A stretch of DNA of 64,000 nucleotides from Photobacterium leiognathi (GTDB taxonomy: Bacteria; Pseudomonadota; Gammaproteobacteria; Enterobacterales; Vibrionaceae): positions 682,001 through 746,000 of the forward strand of contig NZ_CP131601.1 of assembly GCF_030685535.1 (NCBI RefSeq), given 5' to 3'. Of this stretch, positions 8,562 through 19,553 are shown in pieces. The position numbers were made by a program, and so were the translations under genes. Each line of letters starts with the position of its first letter. Position 1 is the stretch's first letter. Under the pieces are notes generated by a model. That model did not search any database. It was not told the DNA's origin and saw only the letters and a program-made list of their open reading frames with translations.

Positions 8562-8861
8562 GCTGAAACGATGGCAAATTTCGTTAGAAAAAAGCGAAGA
8601 TTTTGCGCAGTTTTTGGCGGCTTTTTGAACAAAAAAGTACCTGTATTATTCTGTTGTTCAATATTTGACTTTCAAAGTCGAAAAATGTGATGAAAGCAGG
8701 AGATAAAGTAGGTTAGTTCACTGTTTTCGCTCAGCCTTTACTTGAGTTTACAGCCACTCAAAAGTACCATGACAAAGTTATACCCTAACCGCTTTAGCAT
8801 AGATCCCCACAAGGTGATGGTGAGAGAGCCGTTTGGATATATAAGAAGAGGGGAGATGGAC
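8562..8861 (+). promoter_or_regulatory. gcvR-dapA intergenic region with a small dyad
   Basis: About 300 bp with no gene. GACTTT-C-AAAGTC at 8667-8679 is a perfect 6-bp dyad overlapping a possible dapA -35 box (TTGACT, 8666-8671), but no good -10 follows at 17 nt. I see no lysine riboswitch. The dapA frame is open through the second half of this stretch, but that extension lacks DapA similarity. Confidence 0.35.
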
Positions 8862-9740
8862 ATGTTTACAGGAAGCATGGTTGCGCTATTAACGCCACTA
8901 GACGCTACAGGCGAAGTAGATTATGTCGGCCTGCAAAAGCTGGTGGACCACCATATTGATGCTGGTACAGATGCGATCATTGCCGTAGGTACTACGGGTG
9001 AATCAGCAACATTGACAGTGGATGAGCATATTAAAGTGGTATTAAAAACACTGGAATATGTTGATGGACGCGTGCCAGTTATCGCAGGTACGGGTGCCAA
9101 TGCTACACATGAAGCCATCACAATTACTAAGCTTTTCTCTGGTACGGGTGTTGCGGCATGTTTAAGTGTGACGCCTTACTATAATAAACCGACCCAAGAA
9201 GGTTTATACCAACATTATAAAGCGATTGCTGAAGCAACAGATATTCCGCAAATTCTTTACAATGTACCGGGACGAACTGCGGTAGACTTACTACCAGAAA
9301 CTGTTGCGCGTTTAGCGAAGATCGAAAATATCATCGGTATTAAAGATGCGACAGCAGATTTATCTCGTGTGAAAAAAACGCGGGAACTTTGTGGTGAAGA
9401 TTTCATCCAACTAAGCGGTGATGATGCTACAGCTGTAGATTTTGTCGCTGAAGGTGGTCATGGTGTTATCTCTGTTACAGCAAACATTGCTGCAGCAGAT
9501 ATGGCAACAATGTTTAAATTAGCATTAAGTGGTCAAATTGACGCTGCACAAGAAATTAATCAGCGTTTAATGCCGTTACATAACAACTTATTTGTTGAAG
9601 CTAATCCAATTCCTGTGAAGTGGGCAGCACATCAACTAGGTTTAATTGAAAACGGTGATTTACGACTTCCGCTAACTGTTTTAAGCGAGTCACAGCAACC
9701 GATTGTTAAGCAGGCTCTTTTGGATGCTAGTGTGCTTTAA
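8862..9740 (+). CDS. dapA: 4-hydroxy-tetrahydrodipicolinate synthase
   Basis: A 292-residue (beta/alpha)8 aldolase that condenses pyruvate and aspartate semialdehyde, the first committed step to diaminopimelate and lysine. Seen: [10 protein letters not shown] (phosphate/substrate loop), YNVPGRT with the catalytic tyrosine, and GIKDATADL with the Schiff-base lysine. The frame extends 40 codons upstream, but the ATG at 8862 has GAGGGGAGA just upstream and gives exactly the family length. bamC follows after 31 nt, as in E. coli. Confidence 0.95.
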   Translation: MFTGSMVALLTPLDATGEVDYVGLQKLVDHHIDAGTDAIIAVGTTGESATLTVDEHIKVVLKTLEYVDGRVPVIAGTGANATHEAITITKLFSGTGVAACLSVTPYYNKPTQEGLYQHYKAIAEATDIPQILYNVPGRTAVDLLPETVARLAKIENIIGIKDATADLSRVKKTRELCGEDFIQLSGDDATAVDFVAEGGHGVISVTANIAAADMATMFKLALSGQIDAAQEINQRLMPLHNNLFVEANPIPVKWAAHQLGLIENGDLRLPLTVLSESQQPIVKQALLDASVL

Positions 9741-9771
9741 GTTGCACAAGCGTAGGAGCGCAGGAGCATAA

Positions 9772-10782
9772 ATGAATTATAAATATCGGCTAGCATTAGC
9801 TGCATTCATGGTAACGAGTTTGTCAGCCTGTTCTAGCGGGTCAGAAGCTCGCCGTCAGGCAAATCAGGATTTTAACTATCTTGAAACTCAACCTTTAGAA
9901 TCATGGACTTTGCCAGCAGGAGCCGCCCCTTTTAGTAGTGCAGCTTACGCTATACCTAGCCAGAATTTTAAAGGCGAAGTTGGCGCTAGCGTTGATATTC
10001 GACCACCGCAGCAGGTTTTAAATCTCATTCCTGGTATGCGCTCAAGCGTGGATCAAGATGGTGTGACTGTACAATTGCCTCGCAGCTCTGATCTTTCTAA
10101 GCTATGGCAAGTGACTCAGAGCTTGATCAGTAAAAACAATATTGGCATAGCTAAGCAAAGTGCTGATCAAATTGATACTGATTGGGTGAGTTGGACCAAT
10201 AAAGATGAAGATAGCGAAATTGGTAGTCGCTACAGCATTGAAAAGTCACCATCAACCAATAGCTACCGTATTATCTTAACGGATTGGCGTGAAGACGGTA
10301 AAACAATGCCAGTAACAGCTGATAATAAGCGTCGTTACAGCATTTTGATGACTAACTTAGTCATGTCTAAGTATGATGAAGATATCCGTGAACAAGCGCG
10401 TTTAGCAGCGGCTCAACAGCTTAAGCATGTTCCAATTTCATTAGGCGTGGATCGCAGTGGCTTACCAGTACTGATTGCACGTGCCTCTTACAATGACATG
10501 TGGGAGCGTCTGCCAACAGTATTATCAAAGCTTGGCTTTACGGTTGAAGATCGTAACCGTTCACAAGGTTTAATTGATGTTAAGTACCGTGAACCAGATG
10601 ACGAATTCTGGCAAGAGTTGGGTACTAAACCAATGAAACTGACGGATGATAAATACCGCATTCTAGTCGGTGATTTAGGTAACCGTACTTCTATCAATAT
10701 TACCGATAGTGAAGGTAAGCCTGTAACCGATGATATTTTAGAATCAGCAGCGCCTGCATTTGCAGCTGGCTTTCAAAAGTAA
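9772..10782 (+). CDS. bamC: Outer-membrane assembly lipoprotein BamC
   Basis: A 336-residue lipoprotein: signal peptide with lipobox LSAC (Cys20), an unstructured N-terminal stretch (about 21-95) like the one that binds BamD, then two helix-grip domains (about 100-215 and 225-335). BamC is part of the BamABCDE complex that inserts beta-barrel proteins in the outer membrane. It is downstream of dapA, probably co-transcribed, and ends at a strong terminator. Confidence 0.92.
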   Translation: MNYKYRLALAAFMVTSLSACSSGSEARRQANQDFNYLETQPLESWTLPAGAAPFSSAAYAIPSQNFKGEVGASVDIRPPQQVLNLIPGMRSSVDQDGVTVQLPRSSDLSKLWQVTQSLISKNNIGIAKQSADQIDTDWVSWTNKDEDSEIGSRYSIEKSPSTNSYRIILTDWREDGKTMPVTADNKRRYSILMTNLVMSKYDEDIREQARLAAAQQLKHVPISLGVDRSGLPVLIARASYNDMWERLPTVLSKLGFTVEDRNRSQGLIDVKYREPDDEFWQELGTKPMKLTDDKYRILVGDLGNRTSINITDSEGKPVTDDILESAAPAFAAGFQK

Positions 10783-10802
10783 GCATTAGCTTGATAAAAA
10801 AA

Positions 10803-10828
10803 ACCGCTTTATTTAAAGCGGTTTTTTT
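10803..10828. terminator. Bidirectional terminator between bamC and lipA
   Basis: ACCGCTTT / AAAGCGGT stem, 4-nt loop, with a T run on the plus strand and an A run upstream that serves lipA on the other strand. Confidence 0.88.
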
Positions 10829-10868
10829 GTATCTGTATTTTTGGTTAGCTGTAATTAAGTGCTATTGA

Positions 10869-11840
10869 TTACTTAATTTCTACACCTTGGGCTTGAAGAT
10901 CGGCATGGTACGACGAACGTACAAATGGACCACAAGCAGCATGAGTAAAGCCAAGATCAAGTGCGATTTGTTTTAGCTCATCAAATTCTTCAGGCGGCAC
11001 ATAACGCTCAACCGGTAAGTGGTGGCGGCTTGGTGCTAAGTATTGACCCAGTGTTAGCATGGTTACACCATGAGCACGTAGATCTTTTAATACTTCAATG
11101 ATCTCTTCTTTGGTTTCGCCTAAACCCATCATCAAACCTGACTTAGTAGGAACATTTGGGTGAAGCTCTTTAAATTTCTTCAGCAGATCTAAAGACCATT
11201 GGTAGTTAGCACCCGGACGCGCTTTACGGTATAAGCGTGGCGCTGTTTCAAGGTTGTGGTTGAACACGTTAGGTGCCGTATCACGGAAGATATCTAATGC
11301 ACGATCCATACGACCACGGAAATCAGGTACTAATGTTTCAATATGAATTTCTGGGCTTTTTGCGCGGATTTCATTAATACAATCAACAAAGTGTTGCGCA
11401 CCACCGTCACGTAAGTCATCACGGTCAACAGATGTCACGACTACGTAGCGTAGTTTCATGTCAGCAATAGTTTGTGCAAGGTGCGCTGGCTCTTCAGCAT
11501 TAGGTGGTAGTGGACGACCATGGGCAACATCACAGAATGGACAACGACGCGTACAGATAGCACCTAGGATCATAAAGGTTGCTGTACCGTGGTTAAAACA
11601 TTCTGCTAAATTTGGGCAAGAGGCTTCTTCACACACAGAGTGAAGTTTGTTTTTACGCAGTGCAGATTTAATTTCCTGAATACGTTGGCTGTCAGACGGT
11701 AATTTAATCTTCATCCATTCAGGTTTACGTAACACTTCTTTTGGCGTTTCTTCATCCGCAACATTACGAACAGGGATCAAAGCCATTTTGTCGGCATCGC
11801 GATATTTGACGCCTTGTTCAATTTTAATTGGTTTACTCAT
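10869..11840 (-). CDS. lipA: Lipoyl synthase (radical SAM)
   Basis: A 323-residue radical-SAM enzyme that inserts two sulfurs into octanoyl chains on lipoyl domains. It has both cluster motifs: the auxiliary-cluster cysteines in [12 protein letters not shown] and the SAM cluster CTRRCPFC. The frame is open to 11864, but the ATG at 11840 overlaps the lipB stop by 4 nt and begins the usual [11 protein letters not shown]-terminus. It acts after LipB, encoded directly upstream. Confidence 0.95.
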   Translation of the reverse strand: MSKPIKIEQGVKYRDADKMALIPVRNVADEETPKEVLRKPEWMKIKLPSDSQRIQEIKSALRKNKLHSVCEEASCPNLAECFNHGTATFMILGAICTRRCPFCDVAHGRPLPPNAEEPAHLAQTIADMKLRYVVVTSVDRDDLRDGGAQHFVDCINEIRAKSPEIHIETLVPDFRGRMDRALDIFRDTAPNVFNHNLETAPRLYRKARPGANYQWSLDLLKKFKELHPNVPTKSGLMMGLGETKEEIIEVLKDLRAHGVTMLTLGQYLAPSRHHLPVERYVPPEEFDELKQIALDLGFTHAACGPFVRSSYHADLQAQGVEIK

Positions 11841-12487
11841 GGTTGATTGCTTTCCGTCATCCACTCGACTTTCGGATAATCGAGTAATTTAGTTAATTCT
11901 TCAACGAGTACAGGCTGAACTTCCGTCAGTTCAGTTGGGCCATTGAGTAACGCCGTTTGCGTCATCTCCATTCCTGCATAACCGCATGGGTTAATGCGAA
12001 GGAAAGGCGCCAAGTCCATATTTATATTGAGTGCCAGACCGTGAAAAGAGCACCCACGTCTGATCCGTAGGCCAAGTGAGCATATTTTTTGATTATTAAC
12101 ATACACACCAGGGGCATCAGGGCGAGCGTTAGAGCGAATCCCAAAGTGGGATAAGGTATTGATTACCGTATTTTCAATGTGTGTGACTAAATCACGCACA
12201 CCGATTTTTTTACGGCGTAAGTCGATCAAGATATAAGCCACTTGTTGACCTGGACCATGGTAAGTCACTTGACCGCCACGATCGCTCTGAACAACTGGGA
12301 TATCTCCTGTGTTGAGCAGGTGCTCGACTTTGCCTGCCTGTCCTTGGGTAAATACAGGTGAATGTTCAACTAGCCAAATTTCATCTGCTGTGTCTTCAGT
12401 ACGGTTATTGGTGAAGTCATGCATGGCATCGAACGTCGTTTGGTAATCACGACGACCAAGGTTTTTAATAATAAGTGCTTTGTGCAA
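11837..12487 (-). CDS. lipB: Octanoyl-[ACP]:protein octanoyltransferase
   Basis: A 216-residue enzyme that moves octanoate from acyl carrier protein to lipoyl domains. Motifs seen: [29 protein letters not shown] with the catalytic lysine, and INPCGYAGM with the catalytic cysteine. Its stop overlaps the lipA start (ATGA), so the two lipoate steps are translationally coupled. ybeD lies upstream after about 185 nt in which I see no gene. Confidence 0.95.
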   Translation of the reverse strand: MHKALIIKNLGRRDYQTTFDAMHDFTNNRTEDTADEIWLVEHSPVFTQGQAGKVEHLLNTGDIPVVQSDRGGQVTYHGPGQQVAYILIDLRRKKIGVRDLVTHIENTVINTLSHFGIRSNARPDAPGVYVNNQKICSLGLRIRRGCSFHGLALNINMDLAPFLRINPCGYAGMEMTQTALLNGPTELTEVQPVLVEELTKLLDYPKVEWMTESNQP

Positions 12488-12672
12488 TTTACTACCCAGA
12501 TATTAATGAAGATGCCAATCATAAAGAAGGCTAGGTCTGAGCATTATACCTAAACTTGGTGCAGATGTATTGTTAACGAGTGATGAAGGAGTTATGGATA
12601 ATAAGTGGGAATTATAAGAAGCGTGATGAAGGGAAATAACAGGCGACGTCATGCGCCGCCTGATGCCGTTGC

Positions 12673-12948
12673 TTATAGTACAACGCGAACGATATCGATA
12701 TCGCCTAACTCTTTGTATAACGTTTCAACCTGCTCAATGCTTGTCGCTGTGATATTGATTGAAACGGCGCTGTAAGTCCCTTTGCTACTTGGGGTAACTT
12801 TAGGGGTGTAATCGCCAGGCGCATGGCGTTGGACTACTTCTACAACACGATCTGCAAGTTCAGGTTTGTTTTCACCCATTACCTTGTAGGTAAAGCTACA
12901 AGGGAATTCAAGTAGATCTTTTAGTTTTGGTTGCTCTTGTTCTTGCAT
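12673..12948 (-). CDS. ybeD: YbeD family (DUF493) small protein
   Basis: A 91-residue cytoplasmic protein matching YbeD, a ferredoxin-like, ACT-like fold family always near lipB and dacA. Features seen: [18 protein letters not shown] at the start and [15 protein letters not shown] in the middle. The ATG at 12948 fits the family length and is closely preceded by a GGAGT element (CTTGGAGTTC). The family has been suggested to modulate lipoate attachment, but the function is not settled. Confidence 0.85.
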   Translation of the reverse strand: MQEQEQPKLKDLLEFPCSFTYKVMGENKPELADRVVEVVQRHAPGDYTPKVTPSSKGTYSAVSINITATSIEQVETLYKELGDIDIVRVVL

Positions 12949-13102
12949 ATAGAACTCCAAGGTTCGCTTTCAATGTTGTCTTTCAACACCGCTATATAAG
13001 TGTAAGGCAGGCATCTTAATGTGTCATTCGGTGTAAAACAAGTAGTGGATGCTGTCTGTAGGGCTTTGGAAAAGCAATGTTTGTATTTGGTAATGAAAAC
13101 AA

Positions 13103-13124
13103 AAGGGAAGCCGAAGCTTCCCTT
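13103..13124 (-). terminator. Terminator of dacA
   Basis: AAGGGAAGC / GCTTCCCTT 9-bp stem with a 4-nt loop; on the minus strand it is followed by TTTTGTTTTC. Confidence 0.85.
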
Positions 13125-13151
13125 TACGATTTGGGGGTAATTAGTTACGTT

Positions 13152-14327
13152 TTACTTGAACCAGTTTTGCACTAGCATCATTACGTAATCAACCATACGG
13201 CTAAATAGGCTACCTTCTTTTACATCGTTTAGCGCAACAAGTGGGTATTGTGCTACCTCTTTATCACCTAAGCTGTAAGTTAAAGTACCTACTTCTTCAC
13301 CTTTGATGATAGGCGCTTTTAGCTCTTTCGTTAGCACGAAGCTTGCTTTTAAATCTTTTGCTTGGCTACGTGGTAGCGTTACGTAAGTATTTTCAGCCAC
13401 ACCTAAGTTTACTGTGTCAGTATCACCCATCCATACTTTTTCAGTTTCGATGGTTTGATCTTTCTTATTTGGTGACAGTGTTTCGTAGAAGCGGAAACCG
13501 AAGTTTAATAGCTTCTTGCTTTCAGCTAGGCGAGCATTCTTGCTTGCAGTACCCATTACAACCGCAACAAGGCGCATGTTGCCTTCAGTAGCAGTACTTA
13601 CAAGACTGTAACCTGCGTTATCTGTGTGGCCTGTTTTTAGACCATCAACGTGCATGCTCTTATCCCAAAGTAGACCGTTACGGTTGTATTGAGTGATGCC
13701 GTTGTATGTGAATGATTTCTCACTGTAGATCTTAAATTCATTCGGTAAATCACTGATCAGGTGACGAGCCAGAATAGATAGATCGTATGGTGTTGTGTAT
13801 AGGTCTGGGCGGTCTAAACCGTGAACGTTAGCAAAGTGTGTAGACTTCATGCCAAGATTCTTCGCCCAACCATTCATGAGATCAACGAATGATTCTTGAG
13901 AGCCCGCAATGTGCTCAGCCATCGCAACACACGCATCGTTACCAGAATCAACAATGATACCGCGGTTTAGATCGCTAACTTTGACTGTTTTACCCACTTC
14001 AAGGAACATTTTTGATGAGCCAGGGAAGTTTTTCGCCCATGCATTCTTGCTCACAACAACCGTGTCGTCTGGTGAGATGTTGCCATTTTTGATTTCTTGA
14101 CCGATAACATAACTGGTCATCATTTTAGTCAAACTAGCAGGCGCTAGCTTTTCATACTCATTATGACCTGCAAGGATTTTGCCTGAGTTATAGTCTACAA
14201 GGATATAGCCTTTTGCCGCGATTTGTGGAGCTTCAGGTACGACTGCTGGTGATGCAGCAACAGTAGCTGAAGCCAGCAAAGTGGCAGAAATGGCTACAGA
14301 ACGGAAAAGCGCAGCTGTTTTCTTCAT
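13152..14327 (-). CDS. dacA: D-alanyl-D-alanine carboxypeptidase PBP5
   Basis: A 391-residue low-molecular-weight penicillin-binding protein that removes the terminal D-Ala from peptidoglycan pentapeptides. Signal peptide 1-25; SxxK motif at 65-68 (SLTK); SGN at about 127; KTG in GLKTGHTDNAG at about 230. The C-terminus (DYVMMLVQNWFK) is amphipathic and fits the membrane anchor of PBP5. It belongs to the elongation cluster with rlpA, rodA and mrdA, but 237 bp with a hairpin separate it from rlpA. Confidence 0.95.
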   Translation of the reverse strand: MKKTAALFRSVAISATLLASATVAASPAVVPEAPQIAAKGYILVDYNSGKILAGHNEYEKLAPASLTKMMTSYVIGQEIKNGNISPDDTVVVSKNAWAKNFPGSSKMFLEVGKTVKVSDLNRGIIVDSGNDACVAMAEHIAGSQESFVDLMNGWAKNLGMKSTHFANVHGLDRPDLYTTPYDLSILARHLISDLPNEFKIYSEKSFTYNGITQYNRNGLLWDKSMHVDGLKTGHTDNAGYSLVSTATEGNMRLVAVVMGTASKNARLAESKKLLNFGFRFYETLSPNKKDQTIETEKVWMGDTDTVNLGVAENTYVTLPRSQAKDLKASFVLTKELKAPIIKGEEVGTLTYSLGDKEVAQYPLVALNDVKEGSLFSRMVDYVMMLVQNWFK

Positions 14328-14491
14328 GGTTATTATAACTTTAGTTTATCTAAGACAAGAAATGGCGCTCACTATAGCAGATAACACCCTAGCTATCAGT
14401 GGAATGAAGGAAGATCCTCATTTATTGACATTAAGCGGACGTAATCCGTGCAAATGCGGGTGTTTAACTCGTTGTAGTGAACAAAAATCAG

Positions 14492-14528
14492 CTTGTATGT
14501 TCTGGCTTTTTAATCCTGAACATACAAG
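14492..14528 (-). terminator. Hairpin downstream of rlpA, possible terminator
   Basis: A perfect 11-bp inverted repeat (CTTGTATGTTC / GAACATACAAG) with a 15-nt loop, 36 nt past the rlpA stop. On the minus strand it is followed by CTGATTTTTG, only a short T run, so termination may be partial. The rest of the dacA-rlpA gap shows no convincing gene. Confidence 0.5.
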
Positions 14529-14564
14529 CGTAGTTATGATTCCTAAATTAAAATTAGGTTCATA

Positions 14565-15443
14565 TTATCTGTTAGCTGTGATGATAAAGGCTTTTGGATA
14601 GTGGTGTGCTTTCGCTTTACTTAGTTGTCTTTCTGCATCGTTATGATCCATGAAAGGACCTAAACGTACACGGTAGACTGTGCGATTATCCACTTGCTCA
14701 ATATCTACATTTGTATTGTATTGACGCTTAAGCGCTTTACGCATGTCTTCGGCTTTCGCCAAACTATTTACTGCCGCTAACTGAACGAAGTAGTGATGAG
14801 GAATGGGTGAATTCTTCATCGCTTCTTTGCTCGAAGGCTTAGGTACATTAATCACTTCAATTTTTACTGGTGCCGTTCCAAGGCTAATTACCCCGATTTT
14901 TGCCGCTGCAGCCATACTTAAATCGATGATACGACCATCATGGAATGGACCTCGATCGTTAACACGTACGATGGTTGATTTACCATTACGGGTATTGGTT
15001 ACACGTACAAAACTCGGTAACGGCAACGTCTTGTGTGCTGCTGTCATGGCGAACATATTGTATGTTTCACCGTTAGAGGTTTTATGACCGTGGAATTTCT
15101 CACCGTACCAAGAGGCATAACCAGTTTCAGTGTAACCTTTGGTGTTTTTTATAATGTGGTAGCGCTTACCACGTAGAGTGTAATCTTTGTTACCGCCTCG
15201 GCTGTATGGTTCATAGTGCGGCACTACAGGTGGTACTTTTGAAAAATCAGGTACTACAGTCGGTGCTCGGTCATCTTTTAATGAATAACGTCCAGCATTG
15301 GGATCATCATTCGTTGGAGTATTCGGTTTAAATAATAAGCCTGGAGTGGCGTGTTCTGTTTTTGTCTCTGGCTGTTGAGGTTTATCAGGCGAGGAGCTAC
15401 ATCCTGCAAGTAGAACAAAAAACAATAAAAAAAGTGAACGCAT
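14565..15443 (-). CDS. rlpA: Septal-ring lipoprotein / lytic transglycosylase RlpA
   Basis: A 292-residue lipoprotein: lipobox LAGC at the end of the signal peptide, a Pro-rich linker, a double-psi beta-barrel domain (about 105-200, ETGYASWYGEKFHG ... VNDRGPFHDGRIIDLS) and a C-terminal SPOR domain (about 215-290). RlpA proteins cleave glycan strands stripped of peptides, and SPOR targets them to the septum. Its start is directly next to the rodA stop, so it is co-transcribed with rodA and mrdA. Confidence 0.92.
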   Translation of the reverse strand: MRSLFLLFFVLLAGCSSSPDKPQQPETKTEHATPGLLFKPNTPTNDDPNAGRYSLKDDRAPTVVPDFSKVPPVVPHYEPYSRGGNKDYTLRGKRYHIIKNTKGYTETGYASWYGEKFHGHKTSNGETYNMFAMTAAHKTLPLPSFVRVTNTRNGKSTIVRVNDRGPFHDGRIIDLSMAAAAKIGVISLGTAPVKIEVINVPKPSSKEAMKNSPIPHHYFVQLAAVNSLAKAEDMRKALKRQYNTNVDIEQVDNRTVYRVRLGPFMDHNDAERQLSKAKAHHYPKAFIITANR

Positions 15444-16565
15444 TTAGGTCGCCTTAGACAACATTTTTCTGTGAGTGTGGATAGACATCAAAATACCGAA
15501 GCCTGCTAAGAGGGTCATCATGGATGTACCGCCATAGCTCACTAGAGGTAATGGAACGCCCACAACAGGCAGAATGCCACTTACCATACCGATATTTACA
15601 AATACATAAACAAAGAAACTTAATACAATACTGCCAGCCATCATGCGCCCGAATGCAGTTTGAGCGCGGCTTGCTAACAATAATCCTCGACCTAAGATAA
15701 AGAGATAAATTGTTAATAAACCAATCACACCGGTTAAGCCCCATTCTTCTGCAATCACCGCAAAAATGAAGTCCGTATGTCGCTCAGGAACGAATTCAAG
15801 CTGAGATTGAGTACCGTGAAGCCAACCTTTACCACTAATGCCACCAGAGCCAATAGCGATTTTTGATTGAATAATATGGTATCCCGCACCCAGTGGATCA
15901 GACTCTGGATTAAACAAAGTCATGACGCGCGTACGCTGGTAGTCGTGCATGAGGAAGAACCATAACACAGGAATAAAGGCTCCGAGTAATACTAAAGCGC
16001 CGATAATCAGTCTCCAGCTAATTCCTGACAGAAACAGAACAAAAATGCCGGATGCTGCTACCAAAATTGAGGTACCTAAGTCCGGTTGTTTGGCGATTAA
16101 TATCGTCGGTGTGAATATCAACACTAATGCGACGATGATATTTCGCATTGATGGCGGTAGTGGACGATTACCAATGAATCTTGCCACCATCAAAGGTACA
16201 GCGAGTTTCAATAGTTCTGATGGCTGAAAGCGAACAAAACCTAAATTTAGCCAACGTTGAGCACCTTTTGATACCTCTCCAAACGCTAATACACTGAATA
16301 ATAACAGTAAGCCAACACCAAAGAGGTAAGGAGCCCAAGTTTCGTAATGGCGTGGGGCGATTTGTGCCAGCAGTACCATGATGCCAAGTGACATCAACAT
16401 GCGCATGGCTTGACGTTCCATCATGGCAACGTTTTGACCACTTGCGCTCCACATGATGATCAGGGCAAACCCCATCAGGGTTAAGATCCCTAGTAATAGT
16501 GGCACATCGATATGTAAGCGTTCACTTAGTGTTCGCTTGTTACCGATTGCCGCCATAATACTCAT
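15444..16565 (-). CDS. rodA: Peptidoglycan glycosyltransferase RodA (SEDS family)
   Basis: A 373-residue SEDS membrane protein with about ten transmembrane helices that polymerises glycan strands in the elongasome together with PBP2. Seen: [19 protein letters not shown], a SEDS signature; [14 protein letters not shown]; and [10 protein letters not shown] near the C-terminus. Its ATG overlaps the mrdA stop by 4 nt, which matches the stoichiometric RodA-PBP2 partnership. Confidence 0.95.
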   Translation of the reverse strand: MSIMAAIGNKRTLSERLHIDVPLLLGILTLMGFALIIMWSASGQNVAMMERQAMRMLMSLGIMVLLAQIAPRHYETWAPYLFGVGLLLLFSVLAFGEVSKGAQRWLNLGFVRFQPSELLKLAVPLMVARFIGNRPLPPSMRNIIVALVLIFTPTILIAKQPDLGTSILVAASGIFVLFLSGISWRLIIGALVLLGAFIPVLWFFLMHDYQRTRVMTLFNPESDPLGAGYHIIQSKIAIGSGGISGKGWLHGTQSQLEFVPERHTDFIFAVIAEEWGLTGVIGLLTIYLFILGRGLLLASRAQTAFGRMMAGSIVLSFFVYVFVNIGMVSGILPVVGVPLPLVSYGGTSMMTLLAGFGILMSIHTHRKMLSKAT

Positions 16566-18526
16566 TGTTGTACCTCTGTTGTTTCTGTTGCAGTAAGTGC
16601 TGAGTTGGACTCAGATTTACTCTCAGGGTTCGGTTTGATAAGCATATGGTCGAAAATTTTTCGTGCAATTGGACCACCATTACTCGAACCACCACAAGCA
16701 TTTTCTAACACCATAGAGACCACCACTTCAGGTTTATCAAATGGTGCAAATGCGGTAAATAAAGCGTGGTCACGTAGGCGTTCTTCTAGCTCATCCGCAT
16801 TATATTTTTGGTTTTCAGCAAGGCCAAATACCTGTGCTGAACCTGATTTACCATCGGCTTCATAAGGCGTATTGTAAAACGCTTTACGTGCAGTACCACG
16901 GGTACCATATAGTACTCGGTGCATGCCTTCACGAGCGATTTCCCATGTCTCTGGTGAGACTTCCGAAATAGGTGGAAAGTCTTTAAATTCAGCAGGTTTT
17001 TCTACTTCTTCATCAACAATATCTTTTAATAGGTGTGGACGATGGACGACACCGTTATTAACCAGTACAGATGTCGCTTTGGCTATTTGTAGTGGTGTGG
17101 CTGTCCAATAACCTTGTCCGATACCCACAGGAATCGTATCGCCTTGATACCAAGGACGTTTATGACGAGCTTGTTTCCAATCACGAGTCGGCATATTGGC
17201 TTTACTTTCTTCGTGAATATCGATACCTGTGTATTCGCCGTAGCCAAAACGGTTCATCCAAGTTGATAGACGATCGATGCCCATGTCATAGGCGACTTGA
17301 TAAAAGTAAGTATCCACTGACTCTTCAATCGCTTTGTATATATTCACTGGGCCGTGTCCCCAACGAAGCCAATCACGGAATTTACGACTGGTTGAATTAG
17401 GAATTTGCCACCAACCAGGATCGTTACGAGTCGTTTTTGGCGTTACCACACCTTCAGTTAACGCGGCGACAGCAATCATTGGTTTAACTGTTGATGCTGG
17501 CGGGTAAATACCCAGTGTGACACGGTTAACCAATGGACGATCTGGGTTATTTAGTAACTCACGGTAATTTTTGCCTGAGATCCCTCTTACGAATAAGTTT
17601 GGATCGTAACTTGGGCTCGATACCATGGCTAAAATCGCATCGTCTTTTGGATCGAGAACAACGACAGAGCCACGTTTGTGTTTAATGATTTCTTCGCCCG
17701 TTTCTGGATCTAACTTACGTTCAGTTAATAGCTCTTTCACATAGAGCTGCAGCCCGAGATCGATATTCAGTTTGATATCTTTACCCGGAATTGGCGGTAC
17801 GTATTTTAAGGTGCGAATAATGCGACCACGGCTATTCACTTCCACTTCTTGATAGCCAGAAGTACCGTGTAATAGATCTTCGTAGTAGCGCTCAATACCC
17901 AGCTTGCCGATATCACGAGTGGCTTTATAGTTACTAAGCTTTCCATCTTGATCGAGCTTTTTAAGATCACGATCGTTAATTTTAGCGACATAACCCAGCA
18001 CATGAGTAAGAGAGTCGCCATATGGGTAGTAGCGTTTAAGGTAAGCTTTTACTTCAACCCCAGGGAAACGATGCTGATTAACAGCAAATAATGCCACTTG
18101 CTGTTCATTTAAGCCTTCAAGGATCGGCACAGATTTAAAACGACGGGTACGACGACGTTCTTTTTTGAATCGTTCGATGTCTTCATCGGTTAATCCCAAC
18201 ACAGATTTTAGTGCTGTGTAGGTTTGCTCCATATCGGGCACTTTTTCGATGGTGACTTCGAGATTATAAATAGGGCGGTTTTCAGCTAGCAGTATGCCGT
18301 TACGATCATAGATAAGACCGCGGTTTGGGGATACTGGGACAATTTTGATCCGGTTATCATTGGAACGGGTTTTATAGTCTTGGTGTTGTTCAACCTGAAT
18401 GTTGAATAGGTTGAACAATAAAACGCTGACCAAGACAATAATTCCAATGAATGAGACAAGAGCTCGACGGAAAAATAGCGCCGACTCAGCGCGATGGTCG
18501 CGGATCTGGGTTCGCTTTTGTCTCAT
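16562..18526 (-). CDS. mrdA: Penicillin-binding protein 2 (elongation transpeptidase)
   Basis: A 654-residue class B PBP that cross-links peptidoglycan during rod elongation. An N-terminal transmembrane helix (about 23-43), a pedestal/dimerisation region, then a transpeptidase domain with SxxK at 345-348 (STVK) and KSG in DGKSGSAQV near residue 560. The length is normal. It begins 6 nt after rlmH and overlaps rodA, so rsfS-rlmH-mrdA-rodA-rlpA looks like one operon. Confidence 0.95.
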   Translation of the reverse strand: MRQKRTQIRDHRAESALFFRRALVSFIGIIVLVSVLLFNLFNIQVEQHQDYKTRSNDNRIKIVPVSPNRGLIYDRNGILLAENRPIYNLEVTIEKVPDMEQTYTALKSVLGLTDEDIERFKKERRRTRRFKSVPILEGLNEQQVALFAVNQHRFPGVEVKAYLKRYYPYGDSLTHVLGYVAKINDRDLKKLDQDGKLSNYKATRDIGKLGIERYYEDLLHGTSGYQEVEVNSRGRIIRTLKYVPPIPGKDIKLNIDLGLQLYVKELLTERKLDPETGEEIIKHKRGSVVVLDPKDDAILAMVSSPSYDPNLFVRGISGKNYRELLNNPDRPLVNRVTLGIYPPASTVKPMIAVAALTEGVVTPKTTRNDPGWWQIPNSTSRKFRDWLRWGHGPVNIYKAIEESVDTYFYQVAYDMGIDRLSTWMNRFGYGEYTGIDIHEESKANMPTRDWKQARHKRPWYQGDTIPVGIGQGYWTATPLQIAKATSVLVNNGVVHRPHLLKDIVDEEVEKPAEFKDFPPISEVSPETWEIAREGMHRVLYGTRGTARKAFYNTPYEADGKSGSAQVFGLAENQKYNADELEERLRDHALFTAFAPFDKPEVVVSMVLENACGGSSNGGPIARKIFDHMLIKPNPESKSESNSALTATETTEVQQ

Positions 18527-18532
18527 CTATGG

Positions 18533-19003
18533 TTATTCCCTGTGGTACGGATGGTTAGCCGTGATGCTCCATGCACGGTATAAACTCTCAGCCATCACAA
18601 CGCGCACTAACGGGTGCGGTAGTGTTAATGGTGATAGTGACCAGCTTTGTTCTGCGGCTGCTTTACAAGCCGGTGCAAGACCTTCAGGTCCGCCAATTAG
18701 AATTGACACATCGCGACCATCCAGTTTCCAAGCTTCTAGTTGACCTGCTAGTTGCTCGGTATCCCAGCGTTTACCTGGAATATCTAAAGTAACGATACGG
18801 TTACCCTTAGCAACGGCTGCTAACATTGCTTCACCTTCTTTTTGAAGAATACGTGCAATATCAGCGTTCTTACCGCGCTTACCCGCTGGAATTTCAATCA
18901 GTTCCAACGGCATATCTTTAGGGAAGCGACGGCTATATTCTTTATAACCTTCCTCAACCCATTTTGGCATTTTAGTGCCGACTGCGATTAATTGAAGCTT
19001 CAT
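18533..19003 (-). CDS. rlmH: 23S rRNA (pseudouridine1915-N3)-methyltransferase RlmH
   Basis: A 156-residue SPOUT methyltransferase that modifies pseudouridine 1915 in helix 69 of assembled ribosomes. The family C-terminus is present: LIGGPEGL for SAM binding and [22 protein letters not shown] with the trefoil knot. It lies 7 nt after rsfS, the usual pairing. Confidence 0.95.
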   Translation of the reverse strand: MKLQLIAVGTKMPKWVEEGYKEYSRRFPKDMPLELIEIPAGKRGKNADIARILQKEGEAMLAAVAKGNRIVTLDIPGKRWDTEQLAGQLEAWKLDGRDVSILIGGPEGLAPACKAAAEQSWSLSPLTLPHPLVRVVMAESLYRAWSITANHPYHRE

Positions 19004-19010
19004 GACTCTC

Positions 19011-19328
19011 TTAGCTCCAAAGCTTCTCCAGTTGGTACATTTGGCGTGCGTCTTCTTGCATGATGTGTAGCATCACGTTGCCCATGTCAACGATAACCCA
19101 CTCACCATCGTCTTCGCCGCTGATACCAAAAGGAGGGAAGTCAATTAACTTTGATTCTTTGTTAACGTGATCAGCGATAGAGCAAACGTGACGGTTTGAA
19201 GTACCAGTACAGATCACCATTACATCAGTGATGCTTGATTTACCTTGTACATCAATAGTTACGATGTCTTGTGCTTTAAGATCGTCAATTTTATCAACAA
19301 TGAAATCGTGTAGTTCTTGAACTTGCAA
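19011..19328 (-). CDS. rsfS: Ribosomal silencing factor RsfS
   Basis: A 105-residue protein of the Iojap/RsfS family, which binds uL14 on the large subunit and blocks subunit joining during starvation. Seen: [16 protein letters not shown] near the start and [21 protein letters not shown] near the C-terminus. It begins a gene series after a 225-bp gap containing the holA terminator. In E. coli nadD sits in this gap; it does not here. Confidence 0.93.
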   Translation of the reverse strand: MQVQELHDFIVDKIDDLKAQDIVTIDVQGKSSITDVMVICTGTSNRHVCSIADHVNKESKLIDFPPFGISGEDDGEWVIVDMGNVMLHIMQEDARQMYQLEKLWS

Positions 19329-19510
19329 AGGGATTCCCTCAATAAGCGTTAAAAATGTGTAGTCGTTACGTTCTATTTTACTACTGGATTAGAGGTGTAA
19401 AAAGTTTTCCGACCGCAATAAGGTCGGCAGTATACCATGCTCTTATCTGACAGCGATAAAAGGACAAGGTTCAGACGATGATTTTTCGACCGCTTAAGGG
19501 GAGATTTAGG

Positions 19511-19540
19511 AAAAAACGGTCAACAATGACTGATGACCGT
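19511..19540 (-). terminator. Terminator of holA
   Basis: ACGGTCA / TGACCGT stem with an 11-nt loop, followed on the minus strand by TTTTTT, 13 nt past the holA stop. Confidence 0.8.
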
Positions 19541-19553
19541 TGAGATGCGAGGG

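Noticed and set aside
8742..8861. A 40-codon N-terminal extension of DapA
   Set aside because: The extension has no family similarity and a strong ribosome site directly precedes the normal start at 8862.
8562..8861. Lysine riboswitch before dapA
   Set aside because: I could not find the conserved helices of the lysine element; only a 6-bp dyad is visible.
14281..14601. A 106-codon plus-strand frame over the dacA-rlpA gap with Cys-rich NPCKCGCLTRCSEQK
   Set aside because: It overlaps the dacA start and rlpA end in antisense, has no ribosome site and crosses the rlpA hairpin. The Cys cluster is noted but unsupported.
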